Source: Streptomyces sp. B3I8 (GTDB lineage Bacteria; Actinomycetota; Actinomycetes; Streptomycetales; Streptomycetaceae). Taken from it: a stretch of DNA of 64,000 nt. The stretch spans positions 1,873,501 through 1,937,500 of the forward strand of contig NZ_JAUSYN010000002.1 of the NCBI RefSeq assembly GCF_030816915.1, in the 5' to 3' direction. The translations under genes were made by a program, and so were the position numbers. The notes below the pieces were generated by a model, which saw nothing but the letters and a program-made list of their open reading frames with translations, was not told the origin of the DNA and made no database searches. Positions 49,763 to 58,684 of this stretch are shown here, in pieces (position 1 is the stretch's first letter; each line of letters opens with the position of its first letter).

Positions 49763-52237
49763 TCAGGACCGGGACGCCGTCTCGCTGCGGCCGCGTGTGA
49801 GTACCTGTCGCAGCAGGGGTTCGCGCCGCTTCCGGCCGCCGGGCAGGTCCAGCTCGGTCAGCCGCTCGGTGGCGAAGTACGCGGCGTACCGTTCCTCCCC
49901 CTCGGCACCCGGGTCGCCGGCGTCCTGCGCCAGCAGCAGTTCGGCGTCGGCGCGCAGCCAGGGGTACCGGACCGGCTGCATGCCGTACCCGACCGCCCCC
50001 ACCAGCGGCTGGAGGGTCGGCGGGGCTTCCGGCAGCCGGGCCGCGGCCCCGGCTTCGAGGTCGGGGACGACGTGGTCGACGATCACCAGCGGCACGCGGT
50101 TGCTGTTCTCGTACGGCGTCAGCTGCCGCAGCACCGCCCTGGTGCCGACGCGGGCGGTGGGGATGCCGTAGTACGCCGAGGCCGTGAGCATCGCGGTGGA
50201 GAAGCAGCCGACCACCAGTTCCAGCGGCAGATGCGCGTAGAAGACCTCGGCGAGCAGCGTGCCGCGCAGCGTCGTCAGCCGTACTCCGGCCGCGGCGGCC
50301 TCGCGCTCGAGGGCCTCGCCGTAACGTACCGGCGCGGTGGGGTGCGGCTTGAAGACCACCGAGCGGTGACCGGCCGCGGCGGCGCCGCGCAGCATCCGCA
50401 CGTGCAGGTCCTCCTCCTCCTCGGCGGTGAGGATGTTCAGCGCGGCCAGGTACTGGCCGAGCAGCAGCGCGGTCGGCGCCGCCTCGGCCGCCCGCACCAC
50501 CTCCGGGTCGTCGGCGGCGGCCCGGGACAGGTCGGCCAGCACCGCGCGGAAGGCGTCGTCCGGGACGAGTTCGGCCGCGACGCCGAACTCCGAGAGCAGC
50601 AGCGGGCGCAGCCCCGGCACCAGGTCGAGGTGGAGAAGCCGCTGGACCCGGACGGCGACGGAGTGCGGCGGCTCGTCGCGGGTCGGTCCGTAGCTCATCA
50701 GGCCGTCGGCGTACACGTGCACCGGGGCGCCGGCGAACACGGCGGCGAGGCTGCGGGCCGGGCTGACCTGGATCGACTCCACCACGAGCGTCACGGGTCC
50801 GGCGCCGAGTTCCCACCGGGTGCGCAGGACCCGCTCCCACAGGTCCGTGTCCTCCGGACGGGGCCGCCAGCCGCCCGGGTGGTGCGGGGCGATGGCCTCG
50901 TTCCAGTCCTCGACCTGGTCGAAGCGGGCGGCGACCGTCGAGAAGCCCGTCATCTCGGACATGGGCGGCGCCACCTCGGGGACGGCCGCGTTGTTGGTGA
51001 GCAGCAGCACCCGCCGGGCCTCGCCGGCGGGACCGAACTGGCCGGCGTCCAGGGCGGCGGCCAGGGTGGCGGCGCCGTACAGGGTGGATGCCTGGAAGAC
51101 CTGCACCGGCTGCGACCCGGCCTCGGTCCCGGACCGGCCGGTGGAGTCCGCGGAGCGGGGGGCGGTGACGGTGAGGGTGCCGGTGCCGGTGCCGGTAGGA
51201 AGGGCCGGGGCGTCCGTGGTGCGCGGCGTGCGGAAGACCGGGGGCCCGACCACCACGGGGGCCGTGCGCCCCGGGCGGGCCTCTCCCGTGTCACGCAGGC
51301 GGCGCAGCAGCGTGCTCCGGGGGGTGTCCATCGTCGCCAGGATCTCGTCGAGGACGTCCCCGGGCATCCGGTGCAGCGCGGCTGTCGACTCGGCCTTGAG
51401 CTGCTTGGCCACCGCACTCTCGTACTGGCCGGCCTTGCCCATGTGGAAGGCGATCATCGCGCAGTAGGTGCGGACCGCCTTCGGCATGAAGCGGTCGCCC
51501 TCCGGGTCGGCGGCGACTTCCCTGAGGACGGTGTCGTAGGCGGGTATGAAGTCCAGTTGGCGCGTGTCGGAGATCTGGGTCAACGACGTTCCCACGCCCC
51601 GCCGGTAGAAGGCCCCGTGCAGTCCCAGTGCCGCGTAACTGCGGGCCCGCAGATGCAGCCGCCACACCCACAGGCGGTCCTCGGCGGTGCGCAGCCGCGT
51701 CTCGAACCGGCCCTCGCCGTTCTCGAAGAGCCGGGAGCTGTAGATGCCGAACGGCACGAAGGGGTAGTCCACCATGGTGGACATGTGGGCGGGCGCGATG
51801 CCGTCGCGCGGGTCCATCACGACGTCCCGCAGCCGGGCCGGGGCGTACCGGATCTGCCGCTTGCGGCCCGTGGCCAGCACATGGTCGGTGCGGGCGAAGT
51901 CGCAGCCGAGGCGGGTCATGCGGTCGACCATGGCGCGCAGATGGCCCGGGGCGTACCAGTCGTCGCCGTCCAGGAAGGTCACGTAGTCGCCGGTCGCCTC
52001 GTCCAGCCCGGTGTTGCGGGCCTGGGCCACGCCCTGGTTGGTCTCGTGATGGATCACCCGGGCGTTCGGCAGCGTGCCGGCCATGTCGTCGAGGATCTGC
52101 CCGGTGCGGTCGGTCGAGCGGTCGTCGATCAGCAGGAACTCGAACTCGGGGTCCGCGTTGACAGCCAGACTGCGCACCGTTTCCGCCACATAGGCCTCGA
52201 CATCATGGCACGGGACGACAACGGAAAGCTTCGGCAT
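49763..52237 (-). CDS. Two-domain glycosyltransferase: GT2 plus polysialyltransferase-like
   Basis: 824 aa from ATG 52237. Residues about 1-240 are a GT-A family 2 glycosyltransferase: LSVVVPCHDVEAYVAETVRS, FLLIDDRSTDRTGQIL, and the DxD metal site in YVTFLDGDDWYAPG. After a Pro/Thr-rich linker, residues about 360-790 resemble alpha-2,8-polysialyltransferase (POLYST)-type GT-B enzymes: QVFQASTLYGAATLAAALD, VFKPHPTAPVRYGEALE and LELVVGCFSTAMLTASAYYG. Such fusions in Streptomyces are associated with Kdn-type wall polymers; that is knowledge of relatives, not shown here. Cytoplasmic, no signal peptide. Confidence 0.85.
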   Translation of the reverse strand: MPKLSVVVPCHDVEAYVAETVRSLAVNADPEFEFLLIDDRSTDRTGQILDDMAGTLPNARVIHHETNQGVAQARNTGLDEATGDYVTFLDGDDWYAPGHLRAMVDRMTRLGCDFARTDHVLATGRKRQIRYAPARLRDVVMDPRDGIAPAHMSTMVDYPFVPFGIYSSRLFENGEGRFETRLRTAEDRLWVWRLHLRARSYAALGLHGAFYRRGVGTSLTQISDTRQLDFIPAYDTVLREVAADPEGDRFMPKAVRTYCAMIAFHMGKAGQYESAVAKQLKAESTAALHRMPGDVLDEILATMDTPRSTLLRRLRDTGEARPGRTAPVVVGPPVFRTPRTTDAPALPTGTGTGTLTVTAPRSADSTGRSGTEAGSQPVQVFQASTLYGAATLAAALDAGQFGPAGEARRVLLLTNNAAVPEVAPPMSEMTGFSTVAARFDQVEDWNEAIAPHHPGGWRPRPEDTDLWERVLRTRWELGAGPVTLVVESIQVSPARSLAAVFAGAPVHVYADGLMSYGPTRDEPPHSVAVRVQRLLHLDLVPGLRPLLLSEFGVAAELVPDDAFRAVLADLSRAAADDPEVVRAAEAAPTALLLGQYLAALNILTAEEEEDLHVRMLRGAAAAGHRSVVFKPHPTAPVRYGEALEREAAAAGVRLTTLRGTLLAEVFYAHLPLELVVGCFSTAMLTASAYYGIPTARVGTRAVLRQLTPYENSNRVPLVIVDHVVPDLEAGAAARLPEAPPTLQPLVGAVGYGMQPVRYPWLRADAELLLAQDAGDPGAEGEERYAAYFATERLTELDLPGGRKRREPLLRQVLTRGRSETASRS

Positions 52238-52499
52238 GTGCGGATCCCCCCGGGGTCACATTCAGGAACCCGTGCATGCTATCCATTTGCCAAGTCTTTC
52301 CATGTCCCGGAAATGAACAGCCACCGACATGAAGGTGAACAACCGTGTGCGAGGCGCCGATGGCCGGCGGCTGTCCGCCGACTTCGCCGTCACCGTCTCC
52401 GTCAGGCACCCCGGAAGCCCCGCCGATGAAGACTTCGACGGGACCGCTTTCCGGTGCGAACGCCGGCACCGAACTCGGTCGGTTCAGCAGGGTACGAGG
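52238..52499. other. Leader region between the glycosyltransferase and an HTH relic
   Basis: AT-richer around 52255-52330, as expected for the glycosyltransferase promoter. No gene recognised. Confidence 0.4.
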
Positions 52500-52641
52500 G
52501 TGACACAACGGTTTGCCGATATCCTGCAGGGCCTCATGGACAACCGTGGACTGTCGCCCCGGGCTGTCAGCCGCGCATCAGCATGAGCCGAATCGACCAT
52601 TCTGCAATTGCTTGGCGCGAGCGTTCCACCGTCACCGGAAA
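52500..52641 (+). pseudogene. HTH regulator gene broken by a stop codon and an IS
   Basis: From GTG 52500 the frame reads TQRFADILQGLMDNRGLSPR then AVSRASA, a TGA (52584-52586), and continues in frame with AESTILQLLGASVPPSPET. This is the start of an XRE-type HTH. The insertion sequence begins at 52642. So two separate events disabled the gene. Confidence 0.7.
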
Positions 52642-52662
52642 CAGTGAACCTCTTTCATCCTG
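52642..52662 (+). repeat. Left inverted repeat of the IS5-family element
   Basis: Exact inverse of 53523-53543. Confidence 0.9.
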
Positions 52663-53401
52663 CGTATTCGCAGGTGAGGAGGGTGTGGACTGCTGCGATC
52701 ACTCTGCCGATGCGGTTGGTGGAGCATCGGGCTTGACGTAGCAGTCGCCAGGACTTGAGGCGGGCGAAGGCGCGTTCGCCCGGAGCGCGGAGACGGGCGT
52801 GGTCGCGGTTGTACTGCTGGTAGTGCTCCGGCAGTTCGCGGTGGCCGTAGTAGGGGGTGCGGACGGTGGCGCCGGCGCCTTGGTAGGCGCGATCGGCCAG
52901 GACGAGGATCTGGCGGGTGAGACAGGCCTGGACGATGCCGTGAGCACGGGCTGCGGTCAGGTCATGGGTGCGTCCCGGCGTTGCCCGCGAAAACCACAGA
53001 GGCGTGCCGTCCGGACGCGTGATGACCTGGACGTTCATGCCGTGCTTCTTGTGCTTTTGCGAGTAGTACGGCTCATCGGCCGCGATCCGGCCGGTGGGGA
53101 TCAGTGTCCCGTCGACGATGACGAAGTCGCCTTCGCCCAGACCGACGAGGGCTTCGTGCAGGCCCGGTGCCCACGCCGCCAGCACCTCCACGGTCTCACC
53201 GACGTAGCGCCAGGCTGTCGCTTCCGACACTCCGAAACCGGCGGCCACCTGTGCGAGGGTCTCGTTCTTCCGCAGGTGGGCCAGCACCAGCAAGGCTTGC
53301 TTGAAGCACCCCAACTTCCGCCAGCGCGTGCGAAGTTCATGCCTTCGGGCGTAGATGAGCCACGCAACGTGCTCAACCAGCTCATACGGGACGTCGAGCA
53401 T
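52655..53401 (-). CDS. IS5-family DDE transposase
   Basis: 248 aa from ATG 53401. N-terminal HTH (LAQVAAGFGVSEATAWRYVG) and a DDE_Tnp_4-type catalytic domain: first Asp in FVIVDGTLIPTG, second in LVLADRAYQGAGATV, Glu in GERAFARLKSWRLL. Length is normal for single-ORF IS5 members. The stop overlaps the left inverted repeat. No frameshift or stop is seen, so it may be active. Confidence 0.93.
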   Translation of the reverse strand: MLDVPYELVEHVAWLIYARRHELRTRWRKLGCFKQALLVLAHLRKNETLAQVAAGFGVSEATAWRYVGETVEVLAAWAPGLHEALVGLGEGDFVIVDGTLIPTGRIAADEPYYSQKHKKHGMNVQVITRPDGTPLWFSRATPGRTHDLTAARAHGIVQACLTRQILVLADRAYQGAGATVRTPYYGHRELPEHYQQYNRDHARLRAPGERAFARLKSWRLLRQARCSTNRIGRVIAAVHTLLTCEYAG

Positions 53402-53522
53402 GGAAGGATACGGAACCAACGAAGCCCCCCGGCCGATGGCGTGCTGAGTGAGATCACCACACCAACGACGAGGGGCTTCGCCATGTCACACCACCTGACC
53501 AGCCCATTTCATCCTCACGGCA

Positions 53523-53543
53523 CAGGATGAAAGAGGTTCACTG
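53523..53543 (-). repeat. Right inverted repeat of the IS5-family element
   Basis: Exact inverse of 52642-52662. Confidence 0.9.
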
Positions 53544-53577
53544 ATCGCCTACACCACGACAAGGGACATGACCGCGT

Positions 53578-53949
53578 TCAGCTTGCCCCGGTTCCCGAGC
53601 GAGAGGAGACGTTGGCGCGTATGTTCTTCTGGATCGTGCCGGCAATAGTGGGCAGCAGCTCCTGCATCGCGGATTCCTGGGCGGCCAGCGTCGCCTCTCT
53701 GATCGCGGTGATCAGCAGAGAGGAAAGGTTGTCGGTGTCCTCCGGGTCAGCAGCCTCCTCGGCGATAATCACTTCCCGCAAGCGTCCGGACCCGTCGACA
53801 ATGGCACGCACCGCACCCCCACCGCACGATCCTTCGAACCTTTTCTCGATCAATTCCTGCTGTGTTGCGAGCAGACTGGCCTGCGTCTGGCGTATCTGCT
53901 CCATGAACGCCTGCATGTTGGGGCGGTGTGAGCCCAAAGATGCTGTCAT
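53578..53949 (-). CDS. YbaB/EbfC-like nucleoid-associated protein
   Basis: 123 aa from ATG 53949. N-terminal helix MQAFMEQIRQTQASLLATQQ, then the YbaB strand pattern GGGAVRAIVDGSGRLREVII and the C-terminal helix DNLSSLLITAIREATLAAQE. YbaB proteins are dimeric DNA binders. This one is not next to dnaX/recR, as the housekeeping copy is, so it is an accessory paralogue. Possibly in one unit with the lectin gene upstream. Confidence 0.82.
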   Translation of the reverse strand: MTASLGSHRPNMQAFMEQIRQTQASLLATQQELIEKRFEGSCGGGAVRAIVDGSGRLREVIIAEEAADPEDTDNLSSLLITAIREATLAAQESAMQELLPTIAGTIQKNIRANVSSRSGTGAS

Positions 53950-53986
53950 GCCTGAACTCCTGCCTATCGAGGGACGTACCAAGAGA

Positions 53987-54949
53987 TCAGACCACGTGCC
54001 ACTTCTGATTGTCCGTCCCGGCACAGGTGTACAACTGAAGACGAGTTCCGTTGGCCGTGCCGTGATCCTTGGCGTCCACGCACTTGTCGGCCAGAACGTT
54101 CACCAGATCACCAGCTTGTTCGAAGCGCCACCGCTGGCCGGCACTGCCGTTGCAGGTATAGACATCGACCGCGGTGCCGTTGGCTGTCGAGCCCCCCACC
54201 AGCCCCATGCACTTGCCGAGTGAGCGAATGGTACCGTCCGAGTAGAAAGTCCATTGCTGGTTGCCGTTATTACCGCAGTCGAACAGTTGAAGCGGCGTGC
54301 GATCAGGGGCGCTGTAGATCCGGTCGGTGACATCGATGCAGCGGTTGGACGGGTTGCCAACGATGCGATACCGCGGGACGCCTGAGTCGTCATTTCGGGT
54401 CTGCCCGCCGGACGACTTCTTTCTCTGCTGGGAACCTGAGCCGGAAGTCCCTTCCTGGGACCGCCCGCCACCGGTCCCAGTTGAACCGTCAGCGGCACGA
54501 GAGGCGCTTGGCGCAGCAGACTCACTGGCCGTTCGGGACCCGACCGGCCCGGATTTCCCAGCGACACTCGGACGGCCCTTGCCACTGCTGCCCGGAAGAA
54601 CCACAACACTCTCGCCTCCGGAGCCACGGGACCGGCCCTTTCCATGGCCTCCGGCGGAGGGCCCGACGTCGATCACGGTAGGCTTCGAGGTTGCCACCCC
54701 TCGCAGTTGTCGTTCCCGCTTGGCCTCGGCGACCTGCTGCTCCTTGTTCTTCTCACGCTGGTGATTGACAAGAGCACCGATGCCGACTATTCCGACGGCC
54801 ATGACGGTGATCGCCAATACGGCCGTGAGAGCGCGAGCCGGCATGCTGCGCGTGTCCCGGTCTCCCCGCCGGCGAGCGCTGGATGCGAACCCCTTGGCGA
54901 AACCCGGTATACCAGGCCGCTTGGACTCCGTCTGCGTAGGTTCTCCCAC
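53987..54949 (-). CDS. Membrane-anchored ricin-type lectin protein
   Basis: 320 aa from GTG 54949, preceded by AAAGGA; a longer frame reaches 54997. Basic N-terminus, one membrane helix (LTAVLAITVMAVGIVGIGAL, about residues 39-58), then a long Ser/Gly/Lys-rich linker. The last 125 residues are a beta-trefoil ricin B domain with the QxW motifs NQQWTF, GQRWRF and NQKWHV and Cys pairs in CIDV/FDCG and CVDA/YTCA. It should display a sugar-binding head outside the cell. No catalytic domain is attached. Confidence 0.88.
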   Translation of the reverse strand: MGEPTQTESKRPGIPGFAKGFASSARRRGDRDTRSMPARALTAVLAITVMAVGIVGIGALVNHQREKNKEQQVAEAKRERQLRGVATSKPTVIDVGPSAGGHGKGRSRGSGGESVVVLPGSSGKGRPSVAGKSGPVGSRTASESAAPSASRAADGSTGTGGGRSQEGTSGSGSQQRKKSSGGQTRNDDSGVPRYRIVGNPSNRCIDVTDRIYSAPDRTPLQLFDCGNNGNQQWTFYSDGTIRSLGKCMGLVGGSTANGTAVDVYTCNGSAGQRWRFEQAGDLVNVLADKCVDAKDHGTANGTRLQLYTCAGTDNQKWHVV

Positions 54950-55084
54950 TGTCTTTTTTCCTTTCTGGATCGATGTGTGGGATAAATATGCGAGCACTGC
55001 ATGGCCAGGATTGAAGAAGTCATCCGCGACATCGACAAGCCGGCCGGTGCATGATCACGGGCGATCGAGGAGTGGTCTACGCCA

Positions 55085-55978
55085 TTATTTCTCCGCACGG
55101 GGCATACACGTCGTGAACTTAATTTTGTCCCGACTTGGCGGCACACCGAAATGACGCCGGTACTCGCGACTGAACTGGGAGGGACTTTCATATCCCACGC
55201 GATACCCAATGTGTGCGATATCCTTCGGATGTGCCGCCAGAAGCAATCTCGCCTCATGGAGCCTGATGTGCTTCTGGAACTGTATGGGGCTCATCCGGGT
55301 GACCGCCTGGAAGTTTCGATGCAAGGCCGAAATGCTCATACCCGCCAAGTCCGCCAGAGTGCTCACCTGAAAGGGCTCCCTGTAATTCTCCCGTATCCAT
55401 TGCACTACTTTGGAAATATGGGAGAGCTTACTGTCGGCCAAGCCGATCTGGCGAATGGTGGCCCCTTGCGGACCCGTAATCAGATGCCACAAGAGTTCTC
55501 GCCTGACAAGAGGCGCGAGTATTTCCCGGTCCCTCGGTCGATCTAGCAATCTCAGCAGCCGCACAGCCGCGTCGATCAATTCGTCGGGGGCGCCGGTGAC
55601 AGCCACTGCCGACGGCGGCTCGGTGTCCGCCTCCGGAAAACTCCCCGGCGGCGCCTGCAACATCACCTCGGCTATTTCGGTCGGCCGCAGGCGGAGACCG
55701 AGACAGAGCGCCGGGTGCTCCGGCTTGACACCCATGAAGTGACCTGTGACAGGCACGTCGGCGGACGTGACCAGGTACTGCCCGGCCCGGAGCTCATAGA
55801 TGAATTCACCCAACGCGAGTCGCTTGTCACCCTGGGCGATCAGCTCCATGATCAATCCAGTCATGGACGACTCTAAAGCTTGTGACTCGGCACGGACGAT
55901 CAACACGTCCTCGATGCAAGTCTTTCCGTCGGCCTGAGCATGCCGGGCCAGTAACGCTCGAAGTTCAACCAGCGACAT
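55085..55978 (-). CDS. AraC-family regulator with TTA codons
   Basis: 297 aa from ATG 55978. N-terminal AraC_N-type region (about residues 15-160, with FIYELRAGQYLVTSADVPVT and VTGHFMGVKPEHPALCLGL) and C-terminal AraC HTH pair (about 190-285: STLADLAGMSISALHRNFQ, then IGYRVGYESPSQFSREYRRH and FGVPPS). Codons 9 (55952-55954) and 35 (55874-55876) are TTA, so translation should depend on the late-appearing bldA tRNA. It lies beside an ECF sigma gene that also has a TTA codon and the NRPS operon, suggesting a pathway regulator. Confidence 0.9.
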   Translation of the reverse strand: MSLVELRALLARHAQADGKTCIEDVLIVRAESQALESSMTGLIMELIAQGDKRLALGEFIYELRAGQYLVTSADVPVTGHFMGVKPEHPALCLGLRLRPTEIAEVMLQAPPGSFPEADTEPPSAVAVTGAPDELIDAAVRLLRLLDRPRDREILAPLVRRELLWHLITGPQGATIRQIGLADSKLSHISKVVQWIRENYREPFQVSTLADLAGMSISALHRNFQAVTRMSPIQFQKHIRLHEARLLLAAHPKDIAHIGYRVGYESPSQFSREYRRHFGVPPSRDKIKFTTCMPRAEK

Positions 55979-56521
55979 ACACAGATTGAAACATCGCGAC
56001 GGAGGAATAGTCCATTCCGACTCGCCACCGAGGCCTAAAAAGAAGGATCATGCAAGGCTCCGCAATTTTTAGGCAAGCCGATATCAAGGTTACTCAACCG
56101 TAGGTGACTTGACGTGCATGACAGAAAGCGGGGAGCTCACCCTGTCACTCCCCCGGGAAAACGACATACTGCACTCCTCGGTCGACGTCGGCAGACCATA
56201 AAGCGACCACCTGCTGTTCTGGCAGCACAGTCCAGAGTGATCTGGCGAGGATCGTGCAATCATGTGCCAATTCTGGGCAAGGTTGAACTGCGGGCGAGTT
56301 GCTTCAATGTAGTGGGGCTCGTAGGGCTCGCGCCTTGGGTCCGCCGAGTCAGTACGCAGCGCGCAACCTCGAAAAGTCAGACACTTGACCACTGGCGAGC
56401 GGCGTCCGGACCTACACACTCCGATCGACTCGAGCGCGCATCCGTACACGGACGCCGCCGGCGGCCTCGGCAGCCCCGTCCACTCACATGTCACCGCAAA
56501 GACGTCACTAAGAACCGGACA
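55979..56521. other. 543-nt divergent intergenic region
   Basis: Separates the AraC gene (minus) from the sigma gene (plus). Lower GC than the genes, especially 56030-56100 and 56220-56300. A minus-strand frame (56494-56090) exists but has poor codon bias and many Cys, Arg and Ser; I do not accept it. Both promoters must lie here, but I could not place them. Confidence 0.5.
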
Positions 56522-57037
56522 ATGAATTCACTCGCCACAGCGACCTCGTACACCACCCGCCGTGACCAATTGCTGCACAGGTTGGTATCCGACCACACCG
56601 AAGCCCTGTTGGCCTACACCGAGGCTTTCCTCAACGACAAGTATGCGGCCGAGGACGTCGTCCAGGAAACCTTCATTCGGGCCTGGGCGCATGCGGAGCG
56701 CCTGTACAGCACCAAGGGTTCGGTGCGCGGATGGCTGCTCACCGTGGCCCGGAATCTTGTCATTGACCGGATGCGCAGCGCTACTTCTCGCCACGAGATC
56801 CTCGACGGCGACGCGGAGGTCTTGCTGCCGGACCACTGTACCGCCGTCCTCACTGCCATCGAGATGACGGAATTACTGCGCCATCTGCCGCGGCAACATC
56901 GAGAAGTCCTCCTGCATACATATTTCTGCGGCAGGACCGTACAGCAGACGGCCCGCATTCTGGGAATACCACCCGGAACCGTGAAATCTCGACGGCATTA
57001 CGCACTTCGCCGCCTGCGCGCCATGACCGGGACATAA
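56522..57037 (+). CDS. ECF-type sigma factor with a TTA codon
   Basis: 171 aa from ATG 56522. Region 2: HTEALLAYTEAFLNDKYAAE, DVVQETFIRAWAHAERL, then SVRGWLLTVARNLVIDRMR. Region 4: LPRQHREVLLHTYFCGRTVQ, QTARILGIPPGTVKSRRHYA. This is a complete two-domain ECF sigma of the SigL/K type. Codon 118 is TTA (56873-56875). No anti-sigma gene is adjacent. Probably drives genes of this neighbourhood. Confidence 0.92.
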   Translation: MNSLATATSYTTRRDQLLHRLVSDHTEALLAYTEAFLNDKYAAEDVVQETFIRAWAHAERLYSTKGSVRGWLLTVARNLVIDRMRSATSRHEILDGDAEVLLPDHCTAVLTAIEMTELLRHLPRQHREVLLHTYFCGRTVQQTARILGIPPGTVKSRRHYALRRLRAMTGT

Positions 57038-57131
57038 CACGACGGCGACCACCTCTCCGTGTGGGCCCACCGCGTTCCGCATCACGTCCAAGGAGGTGCC
57101 ATCCGCACAGGGGACACGGAATTTTCACCGC

Positions 57132-58556
57132 CTACTCGAACCGAACTGCGACCCGGTCCGGCGTCGGCACCCCCGGTCCGCTACCTGATCCATTCCGGCA
57201 GAGGACCGCGGCATAAGCAGCTCCCCCGGCTACATTCACCACGGACGAACCCGAGTCGCACCTCACGCCACGACAGGCTGCCCCGCCGAAACCGTGGGCG
57301 CCGGTGAACACACCCCAGACGACGGACCAGGGATTCGTTTCCCCCTTCTCATCGGGGAACAGTTCGGGTCGTGTCCGAATCCGGCGCTGAATGACATACG
57401 GTCCGTTCAGCGCGGCGGTCAGGTGCGATCGCCAGGCCTCCTCCGTGGTGTCCGCGTCCCAGCCGAGGACGACGCCCGAACCCGCGGTGAGAGACGTGGG
57501 CTTGAGTACCAGGTCCTCCCGGTTCTGCAGGGCGTAGTCGAGGAGGTCGACGCGTCGGCCGTCCTCCAGCCCCGTCGGACCGGGACGCATCATGCGGGTC
57601 CAGGGAAGGAGACGGTCGATGCCGGCGAGCTCGTCCTCGCTGAAAAGGTGCCGATTACGATCGTCCGAGAGCATGGCGAGTGCTCCCTTGCTGGCATACA
57701 GATCGCTGTCCAGCGGCGTGAAAATTTTCACCTGGCCTTTTTCGACGGCCCCCAGAAGGGGGTCCAACAGTGCGGGGGCGCCCGGTGATTCCAAAAGGTC
57801 CTCGATCAGGAAGGTACGCAGCACGACGTCGATCACCCGGTCGTCGTGCCACACCCTTCCCTCTCTGTAGACGAGCTGCCCGAGATGACACGGTCGTACG
57901 TCCAGGCCGAGTTCACGCAGCCGGTCGCAGTACGCCCGCAGATACGGGGAGAGCGAGAGATAACTGGAGGGCCAGTCGACCATCGCCACGACCGGGCTCT
58001 CGTTCCCCTCCCACCCGGTTTCGCTGCGCAGATTGCGGATTTCCTCACGCATGGTGTCCACGTAGCCGAGATGGTGCTCCTCAGCGAACTCCCGCAGCAG
58101 TGGGTGGTCCAGAAGGGCCCGGCACAGTTCGGCGTTGTCCCGGCCGCCGAGCGCGCTGTTGAGGTTGAACTCCATGAGACGGAAGCCCGCAGGGCTCGCG
58201 CACAGATCGGCCCGGCCCTGCCGACTCACCGAAGTGCCCCTGCTGCGCAGTGCCGCCGAGACTTGGACGTCTGTCAGGCCCACAGCCTTGCCGAAGGCAG
58301 CGACATCCCCTCCGTAGGCGCGGTCGGGTAGCGCGGTGAGAGCTTCGTACAGGCTGTCCAGATCCGCCATGAGACGGCTCAGACACGACTGTTCCAGGAA
58401 CAGGGGGCGGGACAGGAACCGTACTCCCTCGTCAGCACCGTAGTAACTGTTGAGGAGATCGGCCTCCGTCACCCCTTCGAGCAGCTCTGACGAGGTCACG
58501 GAGTGGGCCCGTACGACGTCGAGAAAGGCGTCGGTGACCACGGAGTCGGCGCCCAT
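57132..58556 (-). CDS. ATP-grasp-type ligase of the NRPS cluster
   Basis: 474 aa from ATG 58556, with AAGGAGG nine nucleotides upstream. The C-terminal part has DLVLKPTSLTAGSGVVLGWD and GPYVIQRRIRTRPELFPDEK, the ATP-binding pattern of circularly permuted ATP-grasp proteins. The middle has FRLMEFNLNSALGGRDNAEL, where the family keeps the Glu-x-Asn metal site. The last 60 residues are Gly/Ala-rich. Likely ligates an amine or amino acid to a carboxylate, but the substrates are unknown. It follows the adenylation gene by 128 nt. Confidence 0.72.
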   Translation of the reverse strand: MGADSVVTDAFLDVVRAHSVTSSELLEGVTEADLLNSYYGADEGVRFLSRPLFLEQSCLSRLMADLDSLYEALTALPDRAYGGDVAAFGKAVGLTDVQVSAALRSRGTSVSRQGRADLCASPAGFRLMEFNLNSALGGRDNAELCRALLDHPLLREFAEEHHLGYVDTMREEIRNLRSETGWEGNESPVVAMVDWPSSYLSLSPYLRAYCDRLRELGLDVRPCHLGQLVYREGRVWHDDRVIDVVLRTFLIEDLLESPGAPALLDPLLGAVEKGQVKIFTPLDSDLYASKGALAMLSDDRNRHLFSEDELAGIDRLLPWTRMMRPGPTGLEDGRRVDLLDYALQNREDLVLKPTSLTAGSGVVLGWDADTTEEAWRSHLTAALNGPYVIQRRIRTRPELFPDEKGETNPWSVVWGVFTGAHGFGGAACRGVRCDSGSSVVNVAGGAAYAAVLCRNGSGSGPGVPTPDRVAVRFE

Positions 58557-58684
58557 TTCCTGGTGCCTCCTTCTCTGTCGTTCTTGTTCCATATCGGCAC
58601 ACTGGGAGCAGTGGTGTTCGGCATTCGAGATTCCGGACGAAGCGTCACAAGGTGAGCAGCTACCGTTGAGGCCTCGCTGCGGCC

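Larger units (their letters stand above)
52642..53543. mobile_element. IS5-family insertion sequence, 902 bp
   Basis: Bounded by 21-bp perfect inverted repeats (52642-52662 and 53523-53543, inner part GTGAACCTCTTTCATCCTG). It contains one transposase gene on the minus strand that fills the element. A target duplication is not obvious from the flanks. No second copy lies in the window. The perfect ends suggest recent insertion. Confidence 0.92.

Noticed and set aside
56090..56494. 134-codon gene antisense in the AraC-sigma intergenic region
   Set aside because: Poor codon-position bias, Cys/Arg/Ser-rich, no ribosome binding site.
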